Shown here: piece by piece, positions 50,933-60,178 of the stretch
How positions within the stretch are numbered: position 1 is the stretch's first letter
How the letters are laid out: each line of letters opens with the position of its first letter
Origin: Streptomyces scopuliridis RB72
Lineage (GTDB): Bacteria; Actinomycetota; Actinomycetes; Streptomycetales; Streptomycetaceae
Assembly (NCBI RefSeq): GCF_000718095.1
Contig: NZ_JOEI01000027.1
Span: 77,087 to 141,086 of the forward strand
Length of the DNA stretch: 64,000 bases
Direction of reading: 5' to 3'
Program-made: the position numbers and the translations under genes
The notes under the pieces: generated by a model
What the model saw: only the letters and a program-made list of their open reading frames with translations
Told to the model about the DNA's origin: nothing
Databases searched by the model: none

Positions 50933-52407
50933 CAGATGATGCCGAAGAGGACTCCGGCGGCGAGCACCACCAGCGAGGTGAGCGCGGCCCACTTGACGGT
51001 GAACTTGGTGTGGTCGCCGAACTCGACCTTGGCCATGCCGACGAGGACGTAGACGGCGGGCACGAGCGGGCTCGACATGTGGAGCGGCTGGCCGACAAGG
51101 GAGGCGCGGGCTATCTCCAGCGGGGAGACGCCATGGGCGGCGCCGGCCTCTGCGAGCACGGGCAGGACTCCGAAGTAGAAACCGTCGTTGGACATGAAGT
51201 ACGTGAGCGGCACGCTCAGCACCCCGGTGACGATGGCCATGTGCGGGCCCATGCCGTCCGGAATGGCGCCGACGAGCCAGTCGGCCATGTGCTGGACCAT
51301 ACCGGTGCCGGTGAGGACACCGGTGAAGACAGCGGCGGCGAAGACCATACCGGAGACGTTCAGCACGTTGTCGGCGTGGGCCGCGATCCGGGCCTTCTGC
51401 TCGGCCATGTTGGGGTAGTTGACGGTGAGGGCGAGGGCCGCGCCGAGGAGGAAGAGAACCGGGATCGGCATCAGTTCCATGATCATCGCGGTGAGCAGGG
51501 CGACCGTCAGCCCGGCGTTGAACCAGTAGAGACGGGGGCGCAGGGTCGCGCGGTGGGGGTCGAGTCCCTGGAAGCCGTCGTCGCCGGACGTCTCGGCGTC
51601 GTCGGTGGCGTCCGTACCGCTGCCGCCGGTGCCGCCGGTGGCCTTGCCCGTACCGGCACCGCCGCCCTTGCCGGAGTCACTGCCGCTGCCGCCCTTGCCA
51701 CTGCCGCCGGCCGTCGTGCTCGTACCGCTTCCGGCCTTGACCAGTACGGTCTCGGTCGTGGTCCCGGTCTCCAGCGCCTCGTCGAGGGTCAGGACGCCCA
51801 GCCGCTTGCGCTCCCGCAGGCCCAGCACATAGGCGAGGAAGAACACCGCGAGCAGGCCGACGCCGAGCGCCGGGATCATCGGGACGAACACATCACCGGC
51901 GTCGACCTTGAGCGCGGTCGCCGCACGGGCCGTCGGACCGCCCCAGGGCAGGGTGTTCATCACGCCGTTCGCGGTCGCGGCGACGCCGGTCATCACGACC
52001 CGGCTCATCCCGAGCCGCTTGTAGAGCGGATACATCGCGGAGACGGTGATCATGAAGGTGGTGGAGCCGTCGCCGTCCAGCGAGACGATCGCGGCGAGCA
52101 CGGCCGTACCGACGACGATCCGCATCGGGTCGGCCTTGCAGAAGCGCAGAATGCCCCGGACGATCGGATCGAAGAGCCCGACATCGATCATCACGCCGAA
52201 GTAGACGATGGCGAACATCAGCATGGCGGCGGTGGGCGCGAGATCGCCGACGCCCTTGATGACGTAGTCACCCAGCTGTCCGCCCTGCCCTACAAGGACG
52301 CAGAAGAGTGCTGGGATGAGCACCAGCGCCGCGATCGGCGACATCTTCTTCATCATGATCAGCACCAGGAAGGTGGCGATCATGACGAAGCCGAGGATGG
52401 TCAGCAT
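50932..52407 (-). CDS. citM: CitMHS-family metal-citrate:H+ symporter
   Basis: 491 residues, about 12 spans. Family blocks: MLMFAIVYFGVMIDVGLFDP, VSLDGDGSTTFMITVSAMYP, TLPWGGPTARAATALK and SNDGFYFGVLPVLAEAGAAH. CitMHS proteins import citrate complexed with Mg, Ca, Fe or similar metals. A Gly/Ser/Thr-rich stretch of about 45 residues (SGSDSGKGGGAGTGKATG) sits in the middle loop and is unusually long. It heads an operon with the MFS gene. An imperfect inverted repeat lies upstream. Confidence 0.92.
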   Translation of the reverse strand: MLTILGFVMIATFLVLIMMKKMSPIAALVLIPALFCVLVGQGGQLGDYVIKGVGDLAPTAAMLMFAIVYFGVMIDVGLFDPIVRGILRFCKADPMRIVVGTAVLAAIVSLDGDGSTTFMITVSAMYPLYKRLGMSRVVMTGVAATANGVMNTLPWGGPTARAATALKVDAGDVFVPMIPALGVGLLAVFFLAYVLGLRERKRLGVLTLDEALETGTTTETVLVKAGSGTSTTAGGSGKGGSGSDSGKGGGAGTGKATGGTGGSGTDATDDAETSGDDGFQGLDPHRATLRPRLYWFNAGLTVALLTAMIMELMPIPVLFLLGAALALTVNYPNMAEQKARIAAHADNVLNVSGMVFAAAVFTGVLTGTGMVQHMADWLVGAIPDGMGPHMAIVTGVLSVPLTYFMSNDGFYFGVLPVLAEAGAAHGVSPLEIARASLVGQPLHMSSPLVPAVYVLVGMAKVEFGDHTKFTVKWAALTSLVVLAAGVLFGII

Positions 52408-52485
52408 TTAGGAGGCCCCTCACGTTCACCCTTGAACTCCCGCCGGGGGCGGCGGTCCGGATGACGTTAGGTCTGGCCTCCAGCC

Positions 52486-52502
52486 GTTAACAAGATGTTG
52501 AC
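52486..52502. promoter_or_regulatory. Imperfect inverted repeat upstream of citM
   Basis: GTTAACA-AGA-TGTTGAC (7-3-7, one mismatch), 79 bp upstream of the citM start, in the only AT-rich part of the 148-bp gap. Possible operator; no regulator gene is adjacent. Confidence 0.35.
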
Positions 52503-52555
52503 ACGCGAGCAATACGAGCAAAAGCCCAGGTCACGGCGGGGGTGGTAAGGGGGAG

Positions 52556-54874
52556 CTAAAGGAGAGGGGTGGCCGGCGACAGCTCGACGGGGAATCCGTT
52601 GAGCACCGCCGTGCCCGAGAGCGGGTCGAGCCGGGAGCCGTCGAGCAGCTGATTGACATTGACTCCGGGCCGGGCGCTCGCCACTGAGGTACGGGTGCCC
52701 GGACGGTCATGGCCCCAGCCGTGCGGCAGGCTCACCACCCCTGTCCGTACCGTGTCGGTGATCTCCACCGGCGCCTCCAGCGCTCCCCCGTCGGCGGTGA
52801 TACGGACCGCTCCGCCGTCCTTGAGACCGAGCCGGGCCGCGTCGTCCGGATGGATCTGGAGCGTGCAGCGGTTCGAACCGCCGTTCAGCGCCGGGAGGTT
52901 GTGCATCCAGCTGTTGTTGGAGCGCAGATGGCGGCGGCCGACGAGGACCAGCGCGGCGGGCCGCTCGGCGAGGGCGGCGCGCAGCCGGGGCAGATCGGCG
53001 GCGAGGGGCGCGGGCAGCAGCTCGATCCGTCCGCTGCGGGTCTTCAGCGGCTCGGGGAGGCGCGGGCGCAGGGGGCCCAGGTCGATGCCGTGCGGATGCT
53101 CCAGCAGCCGTCGGAGACTGAGCCGCGGGACGCCGGCGCTCTCGGTGTCACCGCCCGCCTCCGTGCCGCCGCCCGCCTCGGCGGCGAAGCCGTCGCCGTA
53201 CGGGCCGAGCCGCAGCTTCAGATCGAGCTGCCGCTCGGGTCCGCTCGCGCCGGTGAGCAGCGCGGACAGCTCCTCGGGGTCGCGCCCGTGCACGGGCGAG
53301 TGCGGGTCGGCCACGGCCCTGGCGAGCGTACGGCCGATCGCCCTCTCGTCCACGGCCGAGGGGGAGGCGCCGTCCAGGCCGCTCACCGCGAGGACCAGCC
53401 GGGCCAGGATCTCGCTCTCGTCGAGCCGTCCCTCCTCCAGCGGGACAGCGGCGCGGGTGTAGCGGACCTGGTTCCGTACGGCGAAGCCGTTGAAGGCGAA
53501 GTCGAAGTGGGCGCTCTGCGCGGGCGGCGGTGGCGGCAGGACGACATCCGCGTGGCGCGAGGTCTCGTTGAGATACGGATCGACGCTGACCATGAAGTCG
53601 AGGCCGGTCAGCGCCCGGTCGAGCCGGTCGCCGTCGGGCGCGGACAGCACGGGGTTGGCGGCGAGGGCGATCACCGCGCGGATCCGGCCCTCCCCCGGCG
53701 TCTCGATCTCCTCGGCGAGTGCGGCGAGGGGCAGTTCGCCCTTGGCCTCCGGATGTCCGCCCACCCTGCTGGTCCAGCGGCCGAGGCTGAACCCCTTGCC
53801 GGGCGCGGGAATCCGGGGCGGCCGGTCGGTGGCGGAGAGCGGGAAGAGCGCGCCGCCGGGCCGGTCCAGGTTGCCGGTGAGGATGTTCAGTACGTCGACC
53901 AGCCAGCTGGCGAGCGTGCCGTGCTCGACGGTGCAGCTGCCGACCCGGCCGTAGACGGCGGCGGTGGGCGCGGCGGCCAGCTCGCGGGCGACCGTACGGA
54001 TCTCCCCGGCCTCCATGTCACAGGCCGGGGCGACCGCCTCGGGGGTGAAGTCCCGTATCGCGTCCCGCAGTTCGTCCAGCCCCTCGACCTGGCCGGCGAG
54101 CGGCCCGAGATCGGTGAGCCGCTCCTCGAAGAGGACATGGGCGAGGGCGGCGAGCAGCAGGGCGTCCGTGCCGGGCCGGATGGGGATATGGCGGTCGGCG
54201 AGGCGGGCCGTGCGGGTACGGCGCGGGTCGACGACGGTGAGCGTGCCGCCGCGCCCGCGCAGCGCCTTCAGCTTGCCGGGGAAGTCGGGCGCGGTGCAGA
54301 GACTGCCGTTGGAATCCAGTGGGTTGGCGCCCAGGAGCAGCAGATGGTCCGTACGGTCCAGATCGGGTACGGGGATGGCGAACGCGTCCCCGAAGAGCAG
54401 CCCGCTGGAGACATGCTTGGGCATCTGGTCGAGGGTGCTGGCCGTGAAGAGATTGCGGGTGCCGAGCGCGCCCAGCAGCAGCTGCGGATAGAGGGCCCCG
54501 GCCATGGTGTGGACATTGGGGTTGCCGAGGACGACCCCGACGGACTGCGGCCCGTGCTCTTCGGCAAGCGGCCGTATCCGGGCGGCTATCAGCGCGAACG
54601 CCTCCTGCCAGCTCGCCTCCCGCAGCTCGCCGTCCCGGCGGACGAGCGGCACGCGCAGCCGGTCGGGGTCGGCGTCCAGCTCGCCGAAGGACGCTCCCTT
54701 GGGGCAGATGAAGCCCCGGCTGAAGACATCGTCGCGGTCGCCCCGGGCGCCGGTGACCCTGGTCCCCTCGATGGTGAGGGTCAGTCCGCAGGTGGCCTCG
54801 CAGAGGGGGCAGATGCGCGGGGCGGTACGGGGCTGCCCCGCCTCCGGGGTGCGTGGTGCGTCTTCGGGAAGCAT
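52556..54874 (-). CDS. Molybdopterin oxidoreductase (DMSO reductase family)
   Basis: 772 residues from ATG 54874, directly after GGAGGGCCC; in-frame sequence further upstream is not coding-like. The N-terminal [4Fe-4S] ligands are Cys22, 25, 29 (CPLCEATCG) and Cys57 (FICPKG). Family blocks follow: LLLLGANPLDSNGSL, VVDPRRTRTARLADRHIPIR, PGTDALLLAALAHVLFEE, and a C-terminal molydopterin-binding domain (RRHLRSNNSWMHNLPALNGG, SLPHGWGHDRPGTR). No signal peptide, so cytoplasmic. Electron partner and substrate unknown. A TetR gene lies upstream on the same strand and may control it. Confidence 0.92.
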   Translation of the reverse strand: MLPEDAPRTPEAGQPRTAPRICPLCEATCGLTLTIEGTRVTGARGDRDDVFSRGFICPKGASFGELDADPDRLRVPLVRRDGELREASWQEAFALIAARIRPLAEEHGPQSVGVVLGNPNVHTMAGALYPQLLLGALGTRNLFTASTLDQMPKHVSSGLLFGDAFAIPVPDLDRTDHLLLLGANPLDSNGSLCTAPDFPGKLKALRGRGGTLTVVDPRRTRTARLADRHIPIRPGTDALLLAALAHVLFEERLTDLGPLAGQVEGLDELRDAIRDFTPEAVAPACDMEAGEIRTVARELAAAPTAAVYGRVGSCTVEHGTLASWLVDVLNILTGNLDRPGGALFPLSATDRPPRIPAPGKGFSLGRWTSRVGGHPEAKGELPLAALAEEIETPGEGRIRAVIALAANPVLSAPDGDRLDRALTGLDFMVSVDPYLNETSRHADVVLPPPPPAQSAHFDFAFNGFAVRNQVRYTRAAVPLEEGRLDESEILARLVLAVSGLDGASPSAVDERAIGRTLARAVADPHSPVHGRDPEELSALLTGASGPERQLDLKLRLGPYGDGFAAEAGGGTEAGGDTESAGVPRLSLRRLLEHPHGIDLGPLRPRLPEPLKTRSGRIELLPAPLAADLPRLRAALAERPAALVLVGRRHLRSNNSWMHNLPALNGGSNRCTLQIHPDDAARLGLKDGGAVRITADGGALEAPVEITDTVRTGVVSLPHGWGHDRPGTRTSVASARPGVNVNQLLDGSRLDPLSGTAVLNGFPVELSPATPLL

Positions 54875-54918
54875 GGGCCCTCCGGGCGGCGGCAGCGGTG
54901 ACGCGCGAGCTCCACCGA

Positions 54919-54936
54919 GCATACCGACCGGTACGG
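54919..54936. promoter_or_regulatory. Operator-like motif upstream of the molybdopterin oxidoreductase
   Basis: GCATACCGACCGGTACGG ends... 45 bp from the oxidoreductase start. Its first 14 bases match the sites at 33221 (13 of 14) and 27307 (12 of 14). The right half differs, so it may be a weak or different TetR site. Confidence 0.4.
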
Positions 54937-55001
54937 ACAACGCCAGGGGAAAGGAGAAACGGGCAGGGGAACGGGACGAGAAGACCGGCCGGACGCGCGC
55001 G

Positions 55002-55772
55002 TCAGTCGAACGTCCTGGCGAGATAGGCGCGCAACAGCTTCCTCGTCTCCCCCACGATCCAGGGATCACCGGCCGGATCCGTACGGAACGCCAGCTGGAG
55101 CAGCGCGTCGGCGGCCTCGACGGCGACCAGGACCGTACGGTGCAGCGCCGGGTCGGGCGCCCGGCCGAGATGGCCGGAGAGCAGTCCGGCGAGCCGTCTG
55201 GCGACCCGGTGGTTGGGGTCGGTCGCCGGGTCGACGGGGATCCGGTCGAGGGGCCCCGACTGGGTGCCCAGCGGGAGTTGGGCGCCGAAGTCCACGAGCG
55301 AGAAGCCGGGCACGGTGCGCTTCATGGAGAGGTACTCGTCCAGTACGGCATCGATGGCACCCCGCCAGTCATTCGGGTCGAGCGTCGCGAGCCGGTCCGC
55401 GATGCCCTCGGTATAGCTGTCCAGATTGCGCCTTCCGAGTGCGTCCGCCATGGCCCGCTTGTTGACGAAGAAGCGGTAGACCGAGCCGATGGGAACGCCC
55501 GCGCGGGCGGCGACGGCCCGGGTGGACAGCTGCTCGTACCCGGTCTCGTCGAGGAGCGCCCCGCAGGCGTCGAGAATCCGGGCCAGCCGCTCCGTGCTGC
55601 GCTGCTGCACAGGCACTCTGCGGAGCCCTCCGACCTCGGATTCTTCGTCGGCGTCCGGGTCCGCCCCGGGAGCTGCGTCGGGGACGGACTCGGGCTCGGG
55701 CTCGGGTTCGGCGCCGGCGGGGGGCTCGGCATCGGGCTTCGTATGCGTACGGTCGCGTGACACGCGATCCAT
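55002..55772 (-). CDS. TetR-family regulator divergent from hmgA
   Basis: 256 residues. An acidic, Pro/Glu-rich N-terminal tail of about 45 residues precedes the HTH (ILDACGALLDETGYEQLSTR / AVAARAGVPIGSVYRFFVNK). The tail is longer than usual. From memory SCO1712, a TetR reported to affect antibiotic production, lies in the corresponding place in S. coelicolor; unverified. It faces hmgA across a 96-bp gap with a perfect 8-bp inverted repeat, and precedes the molybdoenzyme gene on the same strand. Confidence 0.87.
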   Translation of the reverse strand: MDRVSRDRTHTKPDAEPPAGAEPEPEPESVPDAAPGADPDADEESEVGGLRRVPVQQRSTERLARILDACGALLDETGYEQLSTRAVAARAGVPIGSVYRFFVNKRAMADALGRRNLDSYTEGIADRLATLDPNDWRGAIDAVLDEYLSMKRTVPGFSLVDFGAQLPLGTQSGPLDRIPVDPATDPNHRVARRLAGLLSGHLGRAPDPALHRTVLVAVEAADALLQLAFRTDPAGDPWIVGETRKLLRAYLARTFD

Positions 55773-55806
55773 GATGCCGCTCGGTCCCGTTGACGGAACG
55801 CACCAC

Positions 55807-55832
55807 TAATCCTACGGTTGACCATAGGATTA
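55807..55832. promoter_or_regulatory. Inverted-repeat operator between the TetR gene and hmgA
   Basis: TAATCCTA (55807-55814) and TAGGATTA (55825-55832) are perfect inverted copies with a 10-bp spacer. The spacing suits a TetR dimer. It sits 35 bp from each start codon and could shut both genes. Confidence 0.65.
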
Positions 55833-55868
55833 ACCTTCCGGGATTCCTTGAGCGAGGAGCGGATGCGG

Positions 55869-57200
55869 ATGACGCACGACATCGAGCACGCGCGGAAGAC
55901 GGCCGGGGATCTGGACCACTCCTCGGGATTCGGCAACGAACACAGCTCCGAGGCCGTGCCGGGGGCGCTGCCGGTCGGCCGCAACGCGCCCCAGCGCGCG
56001 CCGCTCGGTCTGTACGCGGAGCAGCTCAGCGGCAGCGCGTTCACCGAGCCCCGCGCGCACAACCGGCGGTCCTGGCTGTACCGGATCCGGCCGTCGGCCG
56101 CGCATCCCCCGTTCGCCCGTATCGACAACGGCTCCCTCCGTGGCGCCCCGTTCACCGAGACCGTCCCCGACCCCAACCGGCTGCGCTGGAACCCGCTGCC
56201 GGAGCCCGCCCCCGGTACCGACTTCCTGGCCGGTCTGTGGACGCTGGGCGGCAATGGGGACGCGACGCGGCGCACGGGGATGGCGATTCATCTCTACTAC
56301 GCCAACTCCCCCATGACCGACCGGGTGTTCAGCGACGCGGACGGCGAACTGCTGATCGTTCCCGAGCACGGCGGTCTGCTGATCCGTACGGAGCTGGGCC
56401 TGCTCGCGGCCCGTCCGGGCGAGGTGGCGCTGATACCGCGCGGTATGCGCTTCCGGGTCGAGCTGCTGGACACAACGGCGCGCGGCTATGTCTGCGAGAA
56501 CCACGGCCGGCCCTTCGTCCTGCCCGACCTCGGGCCGATCGGCGCCAACGGCCTGGCCAACGCGCGTGACTTCCGCGCGCCGGTCGCCGCGTACGAGGAC
56601 ATCGAGCGGCCGACCCAGGTGGTCAACAAGTTCTGCGGCAATCTCTGGGCCGCCACCTATGACCACTCCCCGCTCGATGTGGTGGCCTGGCACGGCAATC
56701 ATGTGCCGTACGTCTACGATCTGCGCCGCTTCAATGTCATCGGGACCATCAGCTACGACCACCCCGACCCGTCGATCTTCACGGTGCTGACATCGCCGTC
56801 CGAGACCCCGGGCCTCGCCGGAGTCGACTTCGTCGTCTTCGCGCCGCGCTGGCTGGTCGGCGAGGACACGTTCCGGCCGCCGTACTTCCACCGCAATGTG
56901 ATGAGCGAGTACATGGGCCTGATCGAGGGCGCGTACGACGCGAAGACTGCCGGCAAGGGGGGCTTCGTCCCCGGCGGCGGCTCGCTGCACAACATGATGT
57001 CGGCGCACGGCCCCGACCGGGAGACCTTCGACCGCGCGAGCGCCGCCGAGCTCAAGCCGCAGAAGATCGACGACGGCCTGGCCTTCATGTTCGAGACCCG
57101 CTGGCCGGTGACGGCGACCGCGCAGGCGGCGGGTGCCGCCCATCTCCAGCGCGGTTACGACAACGTATGGCAAGGTCTGGAGCGCCACTTCAGGCCATGA
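55869..57200 (+). CDS. hmgA: Homogentisate 1,2-dioxygenase
   Basis: 443 residues from ATG 55869, nine bases after GAGGAG (ATG 55863 is too close). Family blocks throughout: [60 protein letters not shown] and the iron ligands in [18 protein letters not shown] and later His. It opens the ring of homogentisate in phenylalanine/tyrosine breakdown. The next steps (maleylacetoacetate isomerase, fumarylacetoacetase) are not in the window. Confidence 0.97.
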   Translation: MTHDIEHARKTAGDLDHSSGFGNEHSSEAVPGALPVGRNAPQRAPLGLYAEQLSGSAFTEPRAHNRRSWLYRIRPSAAHPPFARIDNGSLRGAPFTETVPDPNRLRWNPLPEPAPGTDFLAGLWTLGGNGDATRRTGMAIHLYYANSPMTDRVFSDADGELLIVPEHGGLLIRTELGLLAARPGEVALIPRGMRFRVELLDTTARGYVCENHGRPFVLPDLGPIGANGLANARDFRAPVAAYEDIERPTQVVNKFCGNLWAATYDHSPLDVVAWHGNHVPYVYDLRRFNVIGTISYDHPDPSIFTVLTSPSETPGLAGVDFVVFAPRWLVGEDTFRPPYFHRNVMSEYMGLIEGAYDAKTAGKGGFVPGGGSLHNMMSAHGPDRETFDRASAAELKPQKIDDGLAFMFETRWPVTATAQAAGAAHLQRGYDNVWQGLERHFRP

Positions 57201-57269
57201 CCCTGAGTTTCGGACACACAGTCGTGGAGGTGCCACCGTTTTGGAGTCGCCACAGCCGGGGAGTCGCCG

Positions 57270-58028
57270 GTGACCTCCTTCGCCCCGGACTCACTGATCC
57301 TGAACCGCAAGCTTCCGCTCTGGTATCAGGTCTCCCAGTCGCTGCGCGCCTCGATACTGGGCCGCCGGCCGCACGATCCGCTGCGGCTGCCGACCGAGGA
57401 GCAGCTCGCCTCGCACTACGGCGTCAGCGTGCTGACGATGCGTCAGGCACTCAAGGAGCTGGAGGAGGAGGGCCTGATCAGCCGGCACCGGCGGCGGGGC
57501 ACCTTCATCGAACCGGGCGCCCGTCGCGGCGCCCCGCGCCGGCTGCTCGGCTCGATCGACGCGATCGTGGCCCAGCAGTCCGGTGAGCTGACCACGCTCC
57601 TCGGCCATGGCCCGGCCCCGCTGCCCGGCGAACTCGCGGAGTACTTCCCCGGGGCGGACGAGGTGGTCATGTACCGCCGGCTGCGCTGCGACGGCGAGAG
57701 CGGCGAGCCCGTCAACTGGGCGGAGAACGCGGTCCGTCCGGATATCGCGGCCGGTCTCGATGCGGCCGATCTGGAGCGCTGGCCGATGACGAAGGTGCTG
57801 CGCGACATCGTCGGGATCCGGATCAGCCGGATCACGGACACGGTGGAGGCGCGGCTCGCGGACCCGGTCACGGCCGAGCTGCTGCGGGTGCCGCTGCTGA
57901 GCCCGATCCTGCACTACACGGGGGTGACGTACGACGAGAGCGGCCGGGTCGCGGATGTGGCGCGGATCCACTACCGGGGGGACCGGTTCTCCTTCTCGGT
58001 CACGGTGGAGGCGGACCTCATGAGCTAG
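57270..58028 (+). CDS. GntR-family regulator with UTRA domain (HutC type)
   Basis: 252 residues from GTG 57270. HTH: LPLWYQVSQSLRASILGRRP, LPTEEQLASHYGVSVLTMRQ, ALKELEEEGLISRHRRRGTF. UTRA ligand domain at about 100-245 (YRRLRCDGESGEPVNWAENA). It follows hmgA by 69 bp on the same strand and may regulate tyrosine catabolism. No operator was identified. Confidence 0.88.
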   Translation: MTSFAPDSLILNRKLPLWYQVSQSLRASILGRRPHDPLRLPTEEQLASHYGVSVLTMRQALKELEEEGLISRHRRRGTFIEPGARRGAPRRLLGSIDAIVAQQSGELTTLLGHGPAPLPGELAEYFPGADEVVMYRRLRCDGESGEPVNWAENAVRPDIAAGLDAADLERWPMTKVLRDIVGIRISRITDTVEARLADPVTAELLRVPLLSPILHYTGVTYDESGRVADVARIHYRGDRFSFSVTVEADLMS

Positions 58029-58112
58029 GTCCAAGGCTCCCTCGGTGGCCCGTGCGCGGTGGCCGATAGCATGCCGTGGAGGGCGCACAGACCGACGGGA
58101 GGGACGGTCCGC

Positions 58113-59324
58113 ATGACGGCGACGCGGTCCGGGGCGACGGACGAGAGCCCGCTGCTCGGCGATCTCATGCCGTGGTCGACGCCCCCGCTGCGGTTCGGCA
58201 GGGAGTGGATCCTCGCCCCCGACCGGCCCTCCCTCACCGCCCGCTGGGACCGGCTCGTACGGGCCGAGGGCGCCGAGCGCGAGGCGCTGTTCGGGCCGAC
58301 CCGCGCGCGTACGCCGCACAGCGCCGTCGCCGCGCTGCCGGGGCGGGCCACCGGCACCGGGCGGTTCGCGCGGGAGTCGGGGCGCTGCCCCGAGCCGGTG
58401 CGGGTGCTCCACGGACCGTTCGACGAGCAGTGGCTGATCCCGGACCACCGGCTGATCGACGCGGCCCGCCCCGAGCTGTGGCGGGTCGCCGACGCGCACC
58501 AGGTGTTCGCCGTGGAGCAGGGGTTCGTACCGCAGGCCGCCGGGCCCGCGCTGCTGGTCGGGGCGGTGCTCCCGGACGGCCGTTCCCCGGCCGGGCGGCC
58601 GGGCAGGATCCGGCCGCTCTACCGCCGCCCCGGTGGCGTGGAACCCAATCTGGCCCCCGGGCTGACCGCCCTGCTGGCCGCGCGGTACGGCCATGAGGTC
58701 ACCCCCGAAGAGCTGCTCGCCTGGGCCGTGGCGGTCGCCGTGGGCACCCCGGCCGGCTGCGCGGTGCCGCTGACCGCCGACCCCGCCGTCTGGGCCTCCG
58801 GGGTCGAGCTGGGGCGGCGGCTGGTCGGGATCCAGCTGCGCGGGGCGCGCGGTGGTGAGCGGCCCCGGCTGCCCGGTGGCCGCCGCCCCTATGTGCGGGC
58901 CGCCGTTCCGGCCCGGCCGGAGGCGATCGACTACGACCCGGGGGACGAGATGCTCCGGCTCGGCTCGGGCCGTATCTCCCCGGTACCCGCCGGGGCCTGG
59001 GAGTTCACGGTGGGCGGCGTACGGACGCTGGAGCTGTGGTTCGAGCGCCGTACCGCACGCCCCGAGCCGGGCACGCTCGCGGCGATCCGCCCGTCGGAGT
59101 GGCCACGGGAGTGGACCTCGGAGCTGCTCGAACTGATCACGGTCCTGGCGCTCCTGGCGGAACTCCGGCCGCTCCAGGCGCGGTTGCGCGGAGACGGTCC
59201 GGAGATCGGTACGGCGGAGCTGCGGGCCGCGGGCGTTCTGCCCGTCCCGGCGGCGGCCCGGCGGCCGGCCTCCGTACTGGACCACCACGAGGAGGGACCG
59301 GAAGGCCAGTTCGCCCTGATCTGA
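58113..59324 (+). CDS. Stand-alone 'type ISP restriction/modification' C-terminal domain protein
   Basis: 403 residues from ATG 58113, with GGGAGGG nine bases upstream. The whole protein matches the family annotated in Streptomyces as type ISP restriction/modification enzyme: LGDLMPWSTPPLRFGREWIL, TRARTPHSAVAALPGRATGT, FDEQWLIPDHRLIDAARPEL and WTSELLELITVLALLAELRP. In true type ISP enzymes (LlaGI, LlaBIII, ~1,600 residues) this is only the target-recognition end; nuclease, helicase and methyltransferase parts are absent here and nearby. The actual role is unknown. Confidence 0.8.
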   Translation: MTATRSGATDESPLLGDLMPWSTPPLRFGREWILAPDRPSLTARWDRLVRAEGAEREALFGPTRARTPHSAVAALPGRATGTGRFARESGRCPEPVRVLHGPFDEQWLIPDHRLIDAARPELWRVADAHQVFAVEQGFVPQAAGPALLVGAVLPDGRSPAGRPGRIRPLYRRPGGVEPNLAPGLTALLAARYGHEVTPEELLAWAVAVAVGTPAGCAVPLTADPAVWASGVELGRRLVGIQLRGARGGERPRLPGGRRPYVRAAVPARPEAIDYDPGDEMLRLGSGRISPVPAGAWEFTVGGVRTLELWFERRTARPEPGTLAAIRPSEWPREWTSELLELITVLALLAELRPLQARLRGDGPEIGTAELRAAGVLPVPAAARRPASVLDHHEEGPEGQFALI

Positions 59325-59340
59325 CCGCGGGCGGCTCGCT

Positions 59341-60087
59341 TCAGGAGGTCTCCGGCCGAGGGGAGGTCCCGGGCCTCCGGGAGTCGAACCCGTCCAGGAC
59401 CCGCGCGAGCGCCCGGTCGAAGACGGCCTCCATATCGATCGGCCCCGAGTCCTCCGCGAACGCCGCCGCCAGCCGCGGATAGCGGCCGGACGCGATCTCC
59501 CGCCCCAGGTAGGCCATACGAACGGCGTGCTCCTGCTCCGCCGACCAGGGCAGGGACTTGGTGCGCTCCGCCGTCTGGAGCTCATTGGCGACATACGTGG
59601 TCACGACGCCGTTGACCATCGCCACCAGCTCCATCTTCTCGCCGTAGGGCGCATCGATGGCGTCCAGACAGCTCAGGCTGTATTCGATGTACCGCATCGT
59701 GTTCGGGCTGAATCCGTAGACGGCCGACATCAGCCGCGCCATCCACGGATGTACGTGCATGATCGCGCGGGCCCGGTGCGCGAGGGTGGCCAGATCGGCC
59801 CGCCAGTCTCCGCTCGGCTTCTCGGGCAGGTCGTACTCGCCGGAGACCCGGTCGACCATCAGCTCGTACAGATCCTCCTTGCGCGGCACGTAGTTGTACA
59901 GCGACATCGTGCCGCAGCCCAGTTCGGCGGCGACATGGCGCATGGTCACGGCGTCGAGGCCGCCCTCGTCGGCGATACGGCAGGCCGCCGCCGCGATATC
60001 GGCGCGGCTGAACGCCGGCTTGGGACCGCGTCCTGACCGCTCCGGACGTGCCCAGATCACTTCGGGTTCAGCAGGTCGCCCCGCCAT
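59341..60087 (-). CDS. TetR-family regulator of the DrrAB-like exporter
   Basis: 248 residues. HTH: IAAAACRIADEGGLDAVTMR / HVAAELGCGTMSLYNYVPRK. The C-terminal domain is the TetR_C drug-responsive type (ARLMSAVYGFSPNTMRYIEY). It diverges from the ABC exporter operon; the 64-bp gap and the first codons of the ABC gene hold two copies of a palindromic motif. Classic arrangement for a drug-induced repressor. Confidence 0.9.
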   Translation of the reverse strand: MAGRPAEPEVIWARPERSGRGPKPAFSRADIAAAACRIADEGGLDAVTMRHVAAELGCGTMSLYNYVPRKEDLYELMVDRVSGEYDLPEKPSGDWRADLATLAHRARAIMHVHPWMARLMSAVYGFSPNTMRYIEYSLSCLDAIDAPYGEKMELVAMVNGVVTTYVANELQTAERTKSLPWSAEQEHAVRMAYLGREIASGRYPRLAAAFAEDSGPIDMEAVFDRALARVLDGFDSRRPGTSPRPETS

Positions 60088-60110
60088 CGATCATCACCTC
60101 GTCCACCATC

Positions 60111-60178
60111 TTAGTTACGTACAACGTACGTAGTGCGCTACGGTGGGCCGCATGACAACTACGTACGCTGTACTTAGT
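60111..60178. promoter_or_regulatory. Two operator copies for the TetR, one overlapping the exporter start
   Basis: Site 1 (60111-60136) contains TTACGTACAACGTACGTA. Site 2 (60158-60178) reads ACTACGTACGCTGTACTTAG and lies within codons 3-9 of the ATPase gene. On one strand both share ACTACGTACG-y-TGTAC with one mismatch. A bound repressor would block both promoter and early transcript. Confidence 0.65.
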
